Assembly: GCF_900112195.1 (NCBI RefSeq)
Contig: NZ_FOKR01000006.1
Coordinates: forward strand, 179,517 to 243,516
Direction: 5' to 3'
DNA: 64,000 bases
Origin: Butyrivibrio sp. YAB3001
GTDB lineage: Bacteria; Bacillota; Clostridia; Lachnospirales; Lachnospiraceae
The notes under the pieces: generated by a model
Databases searched by the model: none
What the model was told of the DNA's origin: nothing
What the model saw: the letters and a program-made list of their open reading frames with translations, nothing else
Shown: positions 46,187 through 55,321 of the stretch, piece after piece
Numbering within the stretch: position 1 is the first letter of the stretch
Layout of the letters: every line of letters begins with the position of its first letter
Translations under genes and position numbers: made by a program

Positions 46187-46839
46187 ATGCAACAAAAATC
46201 ACGAATTATCAACAAATTCACAAAAAAGGATTATCTTAACGCCACAGGACCGATAGAAATCGGTATGACTAATGACTATATGTTCCGAATAGTCTTTCAG
46301 CAAAACAAATTTGCCCTCAAAGGCCTGATTGCTTCTGTGCTACACATTAATCCTGATTCCATAATTGACCTGGAAATCAAAAACGAAATAGTCCCAGGTG
46401 TTAAAATAACTGATAAAGAATATCGTATGGACATCCGGAATTCCGTGCCACTTACCAACTTAGAAATGCCAAGGACAATTATCTATATACTGACAAGTTT
46501 AATCTCATTGTGGTAGAATTGAGACATGAAAATCTCGCAACCAAAGAAGATATCACTTATGGTATCACTGATTGGGTTCGCCTCTTTAAATCTAAAACTT
46601 GGGAGGAACTTAAAATGGTAGCAAAAAATAATGAATATATGTCTTCAACTCTTAAATCCATGTACCTTTCAAACGCAGATTATAACGTAATCAAAGTTGC
46701 CAGAGAACGTGAGGAATTCCTCCGATATCAGGAACACATTTTGAAGCAAAATGCTGAAATGTCCAGTGAAATATCAGAACTCAACAAAAAACTAGCCGAA
46801 TATCAGAAGATAATGGACGAAAACGGCATCAAATACTAA
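46187..46839 (+). pseudogene. Rpn/PD-(D/E)XK nuclease-family transposase, internally deleted
   Basis: The first 90 codons give a normal family N-terminus (IGMTNDYMFRIVFQQNKFALKGL, here split as IGMTNDYMF and ALKGLIASVLHI, then KEYRMDI). The frame then shifts and the catalytic middle is missing. A second frame (46510-46839) resumes with VELRHENLATKEDI and runs to the usual coiled-coil C-terminus (ELNKKLAEYQKI). Two overlapping 109-codon ORFs therefore represent one broken gene of perhaps 300 codons. It has its own ribosome binding site at 46175-46180. It marks a recombination scar left of the polysaccharide operon. Confidence 0.75.
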
Positions 46840-46853
46840 TTTCTAGTAAACGG

Positions 46854-46897
46854 CATAGCAGCCACATCCAGATATTTATCCAAATGTGGCTGCTATG
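46854..46897. terminator. Perfect 14-bp inverted repeat between convergent genes
   Basis: CATAGCAGCCACAT (46854-46867) and ATGTGGCTGCTATG (46884-46897) with a 16-nt loop. It overlaps the stop codon of the XRE gene and follows the Rpn remnant. No clear U-tract on either strand. Confidence 0.5.
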
Positions 46898-47309
46898 TTC
46901 TATCCATATACATGGCTTTGGTCAGTTCAAAGACCATTTTCTTCTTCGGAGCAGAAAGGTTCCTATAATAATATAGAAGCTCTTCTACCGTTGCAACACT
47001 TTCTTCACCCGCATCATGTTCAGCTCTATCAGCCGAACTAACTATTGCACATCCGTTAACATCTTCACCATTACCAAATTTTGATAAAAGAAACTCCACA
47101 TTTATCCCATAATACTTGGCAAGTGTGTATAACTTCTCCGCAGAAGGAATAATCCGCCCCGTTTCATAAGCTGAATATGTCGAATCCTTTACTCCCAGAA
47201 TCCTAGCAATATCCCCTTGCTGGAGGCCTGCATCAGATCGAAGCCTTCGGAGCATATCTGTTATTTGTGTGTGTTTATCAAATGTTTTCTCTTTTATTGC
47301 TTTGCTCAT
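46893..47309 (-). CDS. XRE-family helix-turn-helix regulator
   Basis: 138 residues from MSKAIKEKTF. An N-terminal Cro/CI-type HTH (residues about 16-72, LRRLRSDAGLQQGDIARILG and STYSAYETGR) is followed by YYGINVEFLL. The C-terminal half (about 75-138) has no known domain. ATG 47307-47309 has AAGG upstream. The open frame runs 15 codons further into the GT2 remnant. It lies among pseudogenes, so it may be a leftover from a mobile element. Confidence 0.85.
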   Translation of the reverse strand: MSKAIKEKTFDKHTQITDMLRRLRSDAGLQQGDIARILGVKDSTYSAYETGRIIPSAEKLYTLAKYYGINVEFLLSKFGNGEDVNGCAIVSSADRAEHDAGEESVATVEELLYYYRNLSAPKKKMVFELTKAMYMDRT

Positions 47310-47350
47310 ATTTTTGCCTTCTATACCAAAAAATAATCCGCCCAAAACAA

Positions 47351-47842
47351 TCATTTCCTGTTCGTTTTGAGCGGTGCCAGGAGCAATATTGGGATATCTG
47401 TATCAGAAGCTTTTCTTACAACCCAGCTTCCAAAGTGCTGTAGCTTCTTTTTTACAAAAGAGAAATGCTCTGTATCATCGATTGGTCTTGCACCAATAAC
47501 AATATCAGCTTCTCCGTTAAGAATAGGTCTTACTATAGTTTCAATATCATCCGCATTATACTGGTTATCAGCATCAGTATTAACAATGATATCAGCTCCA
47601 CATCTAAGGCACCCATCCAAACCAGCAATAAAGCACTTAGCAAGTCCCTTATTCTTAGCAAAGCTGACAATATGATGGACTCCCCATCTTCTAGCAACTT
47701 CTACAGTGTCATCCTTACTACCATCATTGATAATAAGTTATTCAATTTCATCTATTCCATCAATATGCTTAGGCAGATCATTTAATGCTATCTATTATGT
47801 CTCTGCCTCGTTGTAACATGGAATCTGAATAATCAGTTTCAT
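47351..47842 (-). pseudogene. GT2 (dolichol-phosphate mannosyltransferase-like) pseudogene with in-frame stops
   Basis: Reading from ATG 47840-47842 gives KLIIQIPCYNEAET, then TAA-TAG, then LNDLPKHIDGIDEIE, another TAA, then LIINDGSKDDTVEVARRWG, KNKGLAKCFIAGLDGC and NTDADNQYNADDI in one continuous frame. These are the GT2 motifs with the DAD metal site. Similarity ends near SDTDIP, after which the frame is foreign and the membrane C-terminus is missing. Three stop codons plus truncation show that the gene is dead. Confidence 0.85.
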
Positions 47843-47922
47843 ACGTTAGTTCCAAACTCCTTTTTGACTTACATGTTGCAGACAACAAAATAAACTATTT
47901 GAGCAACTGGGTATCATCTGTA

Positions 47923-48435
47923 TTAAACACCTGCTCCATATATCGTATTAATTACACTCTCCCATTGTCCTCTTTCTAGAATATGTTCCATCACGTCACG
48001 AAATGCCCCATATCCTCCTTTGACTGAACTGACATAATCAGCAATCTCCTTAACTTCTTTACAACTATCAGCAGGACATGCCACATAACCAGCCAATTTC
48101 ATAGGTGCAAGATCATTCAAATCATCTCCAACATAAGCAACATCGTCTTTTTCCAGACCATGCTTATTCATAAATTCCTTTAAAAATGACGCTTTATCTT
48201 TGATGTTTTGCAACAAAAAGTCTACCTTCATTTCTTCCATACGTCTTTTTGTTGCAGCACATTCACGCCCGGTAAGAATCATGGTCTTAATGCCTACCGC
48301 CTTTGCTGCAAAAAAACCAGCAGCATCTTTAGTAGAAAATTTTTTCATTTCATTCCCATGCTCATCATAATAAATGCCGGAATCTGTCAATGTTCCATCT
48401 ACATCTATGACAATTAGTTTTATTGTTTTCTGCAT
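47923..48435 (-). CDS. KdsC/YrbI-type HAD phosphatase
   Basis: 170 residues. HAD motifs: IVIDVDGTLTD (nucleophile D10-region), LTGRE, and YVGDDLNDLAPM. Length and the SGIYYDEHGNEMKKF cap-less layout match KdsC and the phosphatase half of sialic-acid/KDN pathways, which remove phosphate from a 3-deoxy-ulosonate 8- or 9-phosphate. It follows the aldolase gene by 13 bp. In this operon it would dephosphorylate the aldolase product before CMP activation. The substrate is inference. Confidence 0.88.
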   Translation of the reverse strand: MQKTIKLIVIDVDGTLTDSGIYYDEHGNEMKKFSTKDAAGFFAAKAVGIKTMILTGRECAATKRRMEEMKVDFLLQNIKDKASFLKEFMNKHGLEKDDVAYVGDDLNDLAPMKLAGYVACPADSCKEVKEIADYVSSVKGGYGAFRDVMEHILERGQWESVINTIYGAGV

Positions 48436-48448
48436 CAGGTATCTCCCA

Positions 48449-50011
48449 TTAGTTTATTGCATATGCCGACTCAGTAATGTATTCTACGTCAATTCCAATC
48501 TTATGTATTGCTCTGGCAACCGCTATATTATCATCTTCATTCTTAGGCGTTGAGCTCTTTAACGACGATTTATAATAATTATTCTTCCCTGTGATAAACC
48601 CATCTGCTCCAGCAACATATACCCGATCCATGCCAAGCAGGCTCAAAAGTTTTAATAGCATAACATAGCTGTTATACCCTTTCTCAAATGCACTTGACAG
48701 AGAATTGTAATTAAACCTAATAGCATCTTTCTCAGTTTCTACATTAGAAGTAAGTATAAGAGTTACATCCGAATCTGATGCTTGAGCAAACCGTTTTGCA
48801 TTACTGAAAAAGGCATAATCAGCATTATAATCTTCAGGAATAAAGTTTATAGAAATTACAACTGCATCGTTCTCTGCAATAAAATCATCAATGTCTGTTC
48901 TATTCTCGACAATTGAAGTCCCAGGTGCCATTATGAGCACTTTCTTTCCATCAAGTGCCTGTTTTAGCCTGGTATAGCTTTCATGATCATCAATAAGATT
49001 ATCTTTATATTCCTTATACCTTGCCTCTGCGTATGCTTCATCATAAGCAGTTGCTTTACTCCGATCAAACGCACCTAAAATATGATTTATATCCCTATTA
49101 GTAAGATCACCTTTTTCAAGATAATGTTCCGCATAGTTCCTATGAACGTTAAATCTAGCAGAAAGGAAGTAAGCAGGAGTATATCCCCACTTACTCAATC
49201 CTTTTATAGGTGCAATATATTCCTGAATCGCATCCATCAGATAATCAATATCATACCCTGTATCTAGGTACTCATTGAGATAATCAGCAATCAATTCAAT
49301 AGGAAGATTTCCTGGAATTCTTCCCATTCCCATAAGACTTCCATCTATTGCCACAGGCCTGTTTAAATGTTTGTCAACAAAACACTGTGCCAAACTGCAT
49401 CCCAATGACATGTTTTCATGTAAATGCAATGCAACGCGGATATTTCTGTCCAAATTATTATCCACAAGACTAACAATGCGGTCCAAATCTCTACGTTTCA
49501 TACTTCCAAAAGTATCAACGATTGAAAACTGATACGGCTGGATCATATTGACCTGTTCAATAATCCACAATATTTTCTTGTCAGAGTATCCCATTATGTT
49601 TATTGGATTAATGGACAGTTTATAGCCTTTTTCTTTTACCTGCTTAGCAAAATCCATTCCTTCTTCAATGTCATAGTCATGAGCAGTAATTCTGATCATC
49701 TCTATACCAGAGCCACAATAGTCGCTCAACTTGGAAATATCATAATTACTGCGCATCGCCATTGCAGAATACATAGTACCAGTCTCATTATCAGGCAAAA
49801 GGCGATTCAGTTCTTCGATGGTATTACATACTGTAATGTCCTGATTATATTCCGGAACATTTCTTAAAAAACCAACCTCAACAAAATCAACTTTTGCTTT
49901 AGAAAGAAATCTGATAATTGCACGAGCATCATGATAGCCCCAATTCCAATCATTTACATAACCACCATCTCTCAATGTGCAATCAAGAATCTTAAGGTCA
50001 TACTGAGCCAC
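48449..50011 (-). CDS. HMGL-like aldolase fused to a C-terminal Rossmann-like domain
   Basis: 520 residues. Residues 1-270 form a pyruvate-carboxyltransferase/HMGL-type TIM barrel: LDCTLRDGGYVNDW with the metal Asp (D10), IVDTFGSM, and the metal HxH at H196/H198 in ALHLHEN. Such enzymes join or split pyruvate or acetyl-CoA and an aldehyde/ketone. Residues about 350-520 start KKVLIMAPGTSI and look like a DUF115-type nucleotide-binding fold. GTG start is one base after the kdsB-like stop, with GGAGGGG upstream. Together with KdsB- and KdsC-like neighbours it may build a ulosonic acid without PEP synthase. The product is unknown. Confidence 0.85.
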   Translation of the reverse strand: MAQYDLKILDCTLRDGGYVNDWNWGYHDARAIIRFLSKAKVDFVEVGFLRNVPEYNQDITVCNTIEELNRLLPDNETGTMYSAMAMRSNYDISKLSDYCGSGIEMIRITAHDYDIEEGMDFAKQVKEKGYKLSINPINIMGYSDKKILWIIEQVNMIQPYQFSIVDTFGSMKRRDLDRIVSLVDNNLDRNIRVALHLHENMSLGCSLAQCFVDKHLNRPVAIDGSLMGMGRIPGNLPIELIADYLNEYLDTGYDIDYLMDAIQEYIAPIKGLSKWGYTPAYFLSARFNVHRNYAEHYLEKGDLTNRDINHILGAFDRSKATAYDEAYAEARYKEYKDNLIDDHESYTRLKQALDGKKVLIMAPGTSIVENRTDIDDFIAENDAVVISINFIPEDYNADYAFFSNAKRFAQASDSDVTLILTSNVETEKDAIRFNYNSLSSAFEKGYNSYVMLLKLLSLLGMDRVYVAGADGFITGKNNYYKSSLKSSTPKNEDDNIAVARAIHKIGIDVEYITESAYAIN

Positions 50012-50012
50012 T

Positions 50013-50732
50013 TTACCCCTCCAACATATTTCTAACCAACTCTAAGTCTTTAGGTGTATCTACCGAAATAGTTTTATAATGTGAAACCGTCATTTTAACA
50101 GGTATACCATTTTCCACAAATCTCATAAGATCATTTTCTTCAGCTTTTTCTAATAATGACTTTTCAGTTTTTGAAAAAAAATCAAGTGCTTGTTTTGAAA
50201 AAATCTGTACACCGGTTACCTTTTCATACTGAAAATCTAAAGTCCCCTTAGGATAAGGAATCGGACTTCTTGAAATAAATAGTGTTTCTCTTTTTGAGTT
50301 TGTAACTACTTTTTGATTGCTAAAATCAATTACATCCGTAGGATTATCCAAAACATTCGTCAAAGCTCCCACATAATATCCGCCATCGAATCTATCCGGA
50401 ACAATCAAAGAAAAGCACCTTTCATCAACAAGTGGTTCATCCCCCATTATGAGAGCATATAAGTCCGCATCAACTTTAGTAGATACTTCATATAATCTTG
50501 AAGTAGGTGTATCATGATTCTTCGATGTCATAATTGCTTTCATTTGATAATCTTTGCATTTTTCCATAATGCGTTCATCATCAGTAGCAACAACAATATC
50601 CATAAATAACGAACATTTTTTAACTTGCTGATATACCCACCAAATCATTGGTTTTCCATGAATATCTGCTATTGGTTTTCCAGGCATTCTACTTGATTCA
50701 TATCTTGCCGGTATAACTCCTACAATTTTCAT
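50013..50732 (-). CDS. CMP-Kdo synthetase-like cytidylyltransferase
   Basis: 239 residues from MKIVGVIPARYESSRMPGKP, the CTP-binding loop of KdsB-type enzymes. IWWVYQQV, VVATDDERI, GDEPLV and the C-terminal ISVDTPKDLELVR are all family features. It should activate a 3-deoxy-sugar acid or similar as its CMP derivative. No lipopolysaccharide is expected in this organism, so the sugar acid is presumably a surface-glycan component. ATG 50732 has AGGA 8 nt upstream. An alternative ATG at 50759 with GGAG is also credible. Confidence 0.88.
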   Translation of the reverse strand: MKIVGVIPARYESSRMPGKPIADIHGKPMIWWVYQQVKKCSLFMDIVVATDDERIMEKCKDYQMKAIMTSKNHDTPTSRLYEVSTKVDADLYALIMGDEPLVDERCFSLIVPDRFDGGYYVGALTNVLDNPTDVIDFSNQKVVTNSKRETLFISRSPIPYPKGTLDFQYEKVTGVQIFSKQALDFFSKTEKSLLEKAEENDLMRFVENGIPVKMTVSHYKTISVDTPKDLELVRNMLEG

Positions 50733-50761
50733 CTCTTGTTTCCTATTCATTTTTGCCATCC

Positions 50762-52078
50762 TTACATTCTCCAATATGAGAACTCAGGAGCCTTGAAATC
50801 ATCAATATTGTAGATTCCCTTGATATCCATGAACACCTTTGTGCTGTGCTTAGGATTAAAGAACTTGGCAATATCGGCTGCCTGGTATTTTTCAAATGCT
50901 GTATGTGCAACTGCTACAATCACTGCATCCATATCTTTTACTGCAGAAAGATTGTCAAAATCTATTCCATAAAGTCTCTTGGCCTCATCTGAATCAGCCT
51001 CAGGATCAACTACTACAGGTGTGATTCCGTATTCGCCAAGTTCCTTGTATATGTCTATAACCTTTGTATTTCTGGTGTCAGGGCAGTTCTCCTTGAAAGT
51101 AAATCCAAGAATTGCTACCTTCGCATTCTTTACCGGGATATCATTTGCAATCAGGTTCTTTACACAGGACTCAGCAATATACTTGCCCATGTCATCGTTG
51201 ATACGTCTTCCTGAAAGAATGATCTGTGAGTGATATCCAAGTTCCTCAGCCTTGTAGGTAAGGTAATATGGGTCAACACCGATACAATGTCCGCCAACAA
51301 GTCCAGGGAAGAAATGAAGGAAATTCCACTTGGTTCCTGCTGCCTCTAATACGCTCTTTGTATCAATATTCATTTTGTGGAAGATCATGGACAGCTCGTT
51401 CATGAAAGCGATATTGATATCACGCTGTGAATTCTCAATAACCTTGGCTGCCTCAGCCACCTTGATAGACTGTGCTCTGTAAACACCAGCAAGAGCTACC
51501 AGGCTGTATACCTTGGCAACTTCTTCAAGAGTCTCATCGTCCATACCGGAAACGATCTTGGTTATGGTATCAAGTCTGTGAACCTTATCACCAGGGTTGA
51601 TACGCTCTGGTGAATAACCAACCTTGAAATCTACTCCGCACTTAAGACCTGATTCTTTCTCAAGAATAGGTACGCAGATATCCTCAGTTACTCCGGGATA
51701 AACTGTTGACTCATATACAACAATGCTGTCCTTTGTAAGGTACTTACCAAGAGTATGGCTTGCGCCCTCTACAGGTGAAAGGTCAGGAGTGTGGTCATCA
51801 TTTACAGGTGTAGGAACCGCAACTACGTGGAATTTGCACTCACGAAGCTTCTCAGGATCTGCAGTGAATTCTACAGATGTCTCCTTGATTGCATCATCTC
51901 CTACTTCTCTTGTAGGATCTACGCCCTTCTTGTACAATTCAACCTTTGCCTTGTTGAAATCGTAACCTACAACCTTTATCTTCTTGGCAAAAGCCACTGC
52001 TATAGGCATGCCTACGTAGCCAAGTCCAACCAGTGACAATTTTTCTTCTCCTGCTAATAACTTTTCATATAAGCTCAT
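50762..52078 (-). CDS. Nucleotide-sugar 6-dehydrogenase (UDP-HexNAc type, WbpA/TviB/CapL-like)
   Basis: 438 residues from MSLYEKLLAG. Rossmann motif LVGLGYVGMP, STVYPGVTED, the active-site Cys in GGHCIGVDPYY and the C-terminal NAD/UDP domain GFTFKENCPDTRN. It oxidises C6 of a UDP-hexose or UDP-N-acetylhexosamine to the uronate. The sequence layout suits the UDP-GlcNAc/GalNAc subgroup more than UDP-glucose dehydrogenase. ATG 52076-52078 has GAGGA upstream. Confidence 0.92.
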   Translation of the reverse strand: MSLYEKLLAGEEKLSLVGLGYVGMPIAVAFAKKIKVVGYDFNKAKVELYKKGVDPTREVGDDAIKETSVEFTADPEKLRECKFHVVAVPTPVNDDHTPDLSPVEGASHTLGKYLTKDSIVVYESTVYPGVTEDICVPILEKESGLKCGVDFKVGYSPERINPGDKVHRLDTITKIVSGMDDETLEEVAKVYSLVALAGVYRAQSIKVAEAAKVIENSQRDINIAFMNELSMIFHKMNIDTKSVLEAAGTKWNFLHFFPGLVGGHCIGVDPYYLTYKAEELGYHSQIILSGRRINDDMGKYIAESCVKNLIANDIPVKNAKVAILGFTFKENCPDTRNTKVIDIYKELGEYGITPVVVDPEADSDEAKRLYGIDFDNLSAVKDMDAVIVAVAHTAFEKYQAADIAKFFNPKHSTKVFMDIKGIYNIDDFKAPEFSYWRM

Positions 52079-52097
52079 ACCAATTTTCCTCACTATA

Positions 52098-53843
52098 TTA
52101 TTTCTTCATCAATTCACGTTTAATACTGTTTGCTTTTTTTGCAAGCATATGCTTTACATCTATTACCGCCCTGGACACACCAGTTCTAACACTTATTTCA
52201 TCATCATCAATTAACAACAGTAATTCTTTAGCCATCTTATAATACACGTGCCTTTTATAATGTCTTATATTGTCATTAAGATCATTCGTTGATTGAACAA
52301 TTGTTCTCATATCCAATAATTTTGTATTACAAGAGTTCTCGTTGACAAACTGATCTACAATCTTGTTATATTCTTTATGTACCATTTCTCTGCCTACTTC
52401 TTTTGGATTAACAGATGGCACTTCACAACCATTAATCAATATCAATAAGTTATCTTTATCAATGTTATCTCGAATAAACTGTAAGTTATTGTATAGATCT
52501 TCTGCTTTTATTCTCCCTTCTGGCACAAGATGATTTATGTAAAAATCATTTTGCTCTTCGCGCCAACCATATGATAAATAGTCAAGATCTTCTGGAAATG
52601 CCCCAAAAGCAAGCTTTATTTCAGGATGTTCCTTAACATGGTATACTTTTTGTGCATAATCCATTAACAGACTAAGAATGACAATCTGCTTCTCATGCTT
52701 AAATACGCTCGTATCAAAGCAGTCTTCATTCAAAAAACCAACATCATTCAGTAACTGTTTTTTTATCTCCTCACTATATCGAAGACAACCACATGTAATA
52801 AACGTATGATCACGATGGAAGTTTCTAAAATTAAACTCCGTTGTAATGCACTTATCATCGATATTAAGATACGGCAGCATTTGTTCTAAATCGCATCCGC
52901 CTCGAATCACGAAGTTTCCATGCGTCCTCGTATCAGTTGTTTTTTCGCCATTTTCATTAAAACCAGCATTAATCCATGAAGGTTTATCTTCCCCATTGAC
53001 ATTGTTAACAACCTCTCCTTTAACAACTAATTTAGGGAACCCCATCTCACTATAAACATATTGTTCTATCCCCATCCCAATCGTTCTACAAGAAAACAGA
53101 AAGTGTACTAATTCACCATGGAATACGGAACAAAATCCAACTATACCGTAATCACCATACTTATCTTTTACATGTACATACTTATTTGTATATTCTGAGT
53201 CATTTAGTATGTTACGCAATGCTTCTTTTGATATTCGTTTTTTTGTATAATTTAATTGATTAGTTCTAATTATCAGCTCATGTATCCTATCTAATTCAGA
53301 CATACAATCATTTTTAATAGCGACTTCAATATTCGAATCCATTAAAAACTCAATATTTGAATTAAATACCCTTTTTCTTTCATTTTTCTTTTCCAAAATC
53401 TTATATTTATCTAATCTACTATGCTTTTTATCTTCGCCTTCACATTCTGGCATCTTTAATAAATCTTCTATAATATAAGGAAGTGAAACATTGATTCCCT
53501 TATTATGATATGCAACTTCCTGCAAATTCCTTTCATCGTCATCTATAAAAAGAACATTTTCAGGTCTAAGTTGACAATTATCTATAATATTTTTTACTGA
53601 AAAGCCTTTGGGTTCGTAATCTATTACTGGAAAAACGAAATAATCCCATATCTGTGCCTCTGTTAATTTCGTTTTGACATCATCAAATGTATTCTTGGAA
53701 CAAATTGAATTCACAATTCCTCGATCAGTCAAATCTTTTATCAACTGCACATTTGCATCATTTAGCTTAATATCACCTTCAGCAAGAATACCTGACCAAA
53801 ATGTATTATCCATGTCCCATATTATTAGTTTTATTTGTTGCAT
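52098..53843 (-). CDS. FkbH-like HAD-IIIC protein fused to a probable SGNH domain
   Basis: 581 residues. Residues 1-130 carry HAD motifs (IIWDMDNTFWSG, VLFIDDDERNLQE), and residues about 150-300 the GNAT-like part typical of FkbH (VKDKYGDYGIVGF). Known FkbH proteins load a glyceryl group from 1,3-bisphosphoglycerate onto a carrier protein. The C-terminal 270 residues (FITCGCLRYSE, LLILINGCEVP, RHYKRHVYYKMA) resemble an SGNH/GSCFA-type esterase or acyltransferase. No acyl-carrier gene is seen nearby. It probably decorates the polysaccharide with a small acid or acyl group (inference). ATG follows GAGGTG. Confidence 0.8.
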   Translation of the reverse strand: MQQIKLIIWDMDNTFWSGILAEGDIKLNDANVQLIKDLTDRGIVNSICSKNTFDDVKTKLTEAQIWDYFVFPVIDYEPKGFSVKNIIDNCQLRPENVLFIDDDERNLQEVAYHNKGINVSLPYIIEDLLKMPECEGEDKKHSRLDKYKILEKKNERKRVFNSNIEFLMDSNIEVAIKNDCMSELDRIHELIIRTNQLNYTKKRISKEALRNILNDSEYTNKYVHVKDKYGDYGIVGFCSVFHGELVHFLFSCRTIGMGIEQYVYSEMGFPKLVVKGEVVNNVNGEDKPSWINAGFNENGEKTTDTRTHGNFVIRGGCDLEQMLPYLNIDDKCITTEFNFRNFHRDHTFITCGCLRYSEEIKKQLLNDVGFLNEDCFDTSVFKHEKQIVILSLLMDYAQKVYHVKEHPEIKLAFGAFPEDLDYLSYGWREEQNDFYINHLVPEGRIKAEDLYNNLQFIRDNIDKDNLLILINGCEVPSVNPKEVGREMVHKEYNKIVDQFVNENSCNTKLLDMRTIVQSTNDLNDNIRHYKRHVYYKMAKELLLLIDDDEISVRTGVSRAVIDVKHMLAKKANSIKRELMKK

Positions 53844-53884
53844 AAATCACCTCGTATAAACAAACTCGCAATATATAAACAAAG

Positions 53885-55321
53885 TCATTTATTTTTTGCG
53901 ATTTTTTTATCAAGCACCCCAATAATAAATTTTTTGTTTTTTATAGCGCCTATTGTTGCAGTTAAAACAAACCCAAGAACAACTAAATATCTAATGACTA
54001 AATAGTCATACAGAAAATTTGCTCCAATCATTACAAAAAGCATTACAGTCATAATCACAATCAAAATTTTCTCATTATAAACATGACCATACTCTGTCTT
54101 TTTATTTACAACATAATAGTGAAATATCACCATAAGTAAGAATCCAATTGCTGTAGTATATGCTGCTGATATATACCCAAATATTGGAATTGCGATGAAA
54201 TTTAAAACTATATTGGCAAACGCTGCCATCATTGTAGCGGCAGAAATCCACCCAGTCTTTTTTTCATAAAACTCTATATTTGCATAAAGCGTATAAACAA
54301 ATTGAAGCATAGTGCCATAACACACGGGGGGAATTACATATTTAGCTGGAATATAAGCCTTTCCTCCAAAAATCAAGACAATTTCTGGCCCAATCAGCAT
54401 TATAAAAGTGCACCCAGCAGCAAATACAATGGTATATGGTATAGTGTATTTTCTTATATCTGATAATTTTTTATCCCTTATATGATCATATAGCCATGGT
54501 TGCCATGCTTGATTAAGACTTGTAAGCAAAACATTTGCTATAGACGAAATTGTATATGCCAATGAATAAAGCGCTGCATCTTCTGCTCCACACAACCTTT
54601 TAATTATGATTCTGTCAGACATAGCCAAAAGTGTACCCGCGAGTTCATGTGGAATCAGTGGAACAGAAAACTTAAGTGCATACTTCCAATGTTGTAGACA
54701 TATCCCTTTTCCTTTTATTAGTATATAAAGCCATAACCCTGCATCCACAATTGCGATAAGAAAATAGTTTCCAATTGTTCTTCCCATCAACCTATCTTGC
54801 ATAGCTAGCACAAGTACTACTGAACCAAGTGTAGATACAAATAATGTTATCCAGGTAAAAAACACAACCTTTTGGTAGTTACAACATATTCTGTTTTTAA
54901 ATGTAAGTATCTGCATTGCGGGTGAAAAAAAGGCATACACAAAAATGAGCCTAATATATGGTTTGTCCATCTTAAGAAGAGTTTCAAACCATGTACTGTT
55001 TACTTCAAAAACCACATACCATGCAACTGTAATCAAATTCCCCAATAGAAGAATACTTGATAAGTACTTATCCAGTTCATTCTCATAATCATACTTTGCT
55101 CTAACTATAGAAACATACAGCTGTAATGTGACTATAATCGCTATAATATGGGCCCATGAAGAAATATTGCTAAACTCTCCATATTCAGACTTAGTCAACA
55201 ATCTAGTAAAAATAGGAGTAGTAATAAACGCCATTCCTCTTATTACTAAATTACTGAGGGTGTATATTATTCCAACTTTTGCGACTGAAGCTTTTTTGCC
55301 TTTATTCATTCTATCTGCCAT
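53885..55321 (-). CDS. Polysaccharide flippase, Wzx/MATE (MVF) type
   Basis: 478 residues with about 12-14 membrane helices. The N-terminal VGIIYTLSNLVIRGMAFITT-like region (here GIIYTLSNLVIRGMAF then TPIFTRLLTKSEYGEFS) is a hallmark of O-unit exporters. It carries lipid-linked repeat units across the membrane. It overlaps the upstream gene end by 11 bp. The ribosome binding site is weak, suggesting coupling. Confidence 0.9.
   Translation of the reverse strand: MADRMNKGKKASVAKVGIIYTLSNLVIRGMAFITTPIFTRLLTKSEYGEFSNISSWAHIIAIIVTLQLYVSIVRAKYDYENELDKYLSSILLLGNLITVAWYVVFEVNSTWFETLLKMDKPYIRLIFVYAFFSPAMQILTFKNRICCNYQKVVFFTWITLFVSTLGSVVLVLAMQDRLMGRTIGNYFLIAIVDAGLWLYILIKGKGICLQHWKYALKFSVPLIPHELAGTLLAMSDRIIIKRLCGAEDAALYSLAYTISSIANVLLTSLNQAWQPWLYDHIRDKKLSDIRKYTIPYTIVFAAGCTFIMLIGPEIVLIFGGKAYIPAKYVIPPVCYGTMLQFVYTLYANIEFYEKKTGWISAATMMAAFANIVLNFIAIPIFGYISAAYTTAIGFLLMVIFHYYVVNKKTEYGHVYNEKILIVIMTVMLFVMIGANFLYDYLVIRYLVVLGFVLTATIGAIKNKKFIIGVLDKKIAKNK

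Noticed and set aside
52824..53055. Plus-strand ORF opposite the FkbH-like gene
   Set aside because: Shadow frame with no start signal inside a gene with clear motifs.
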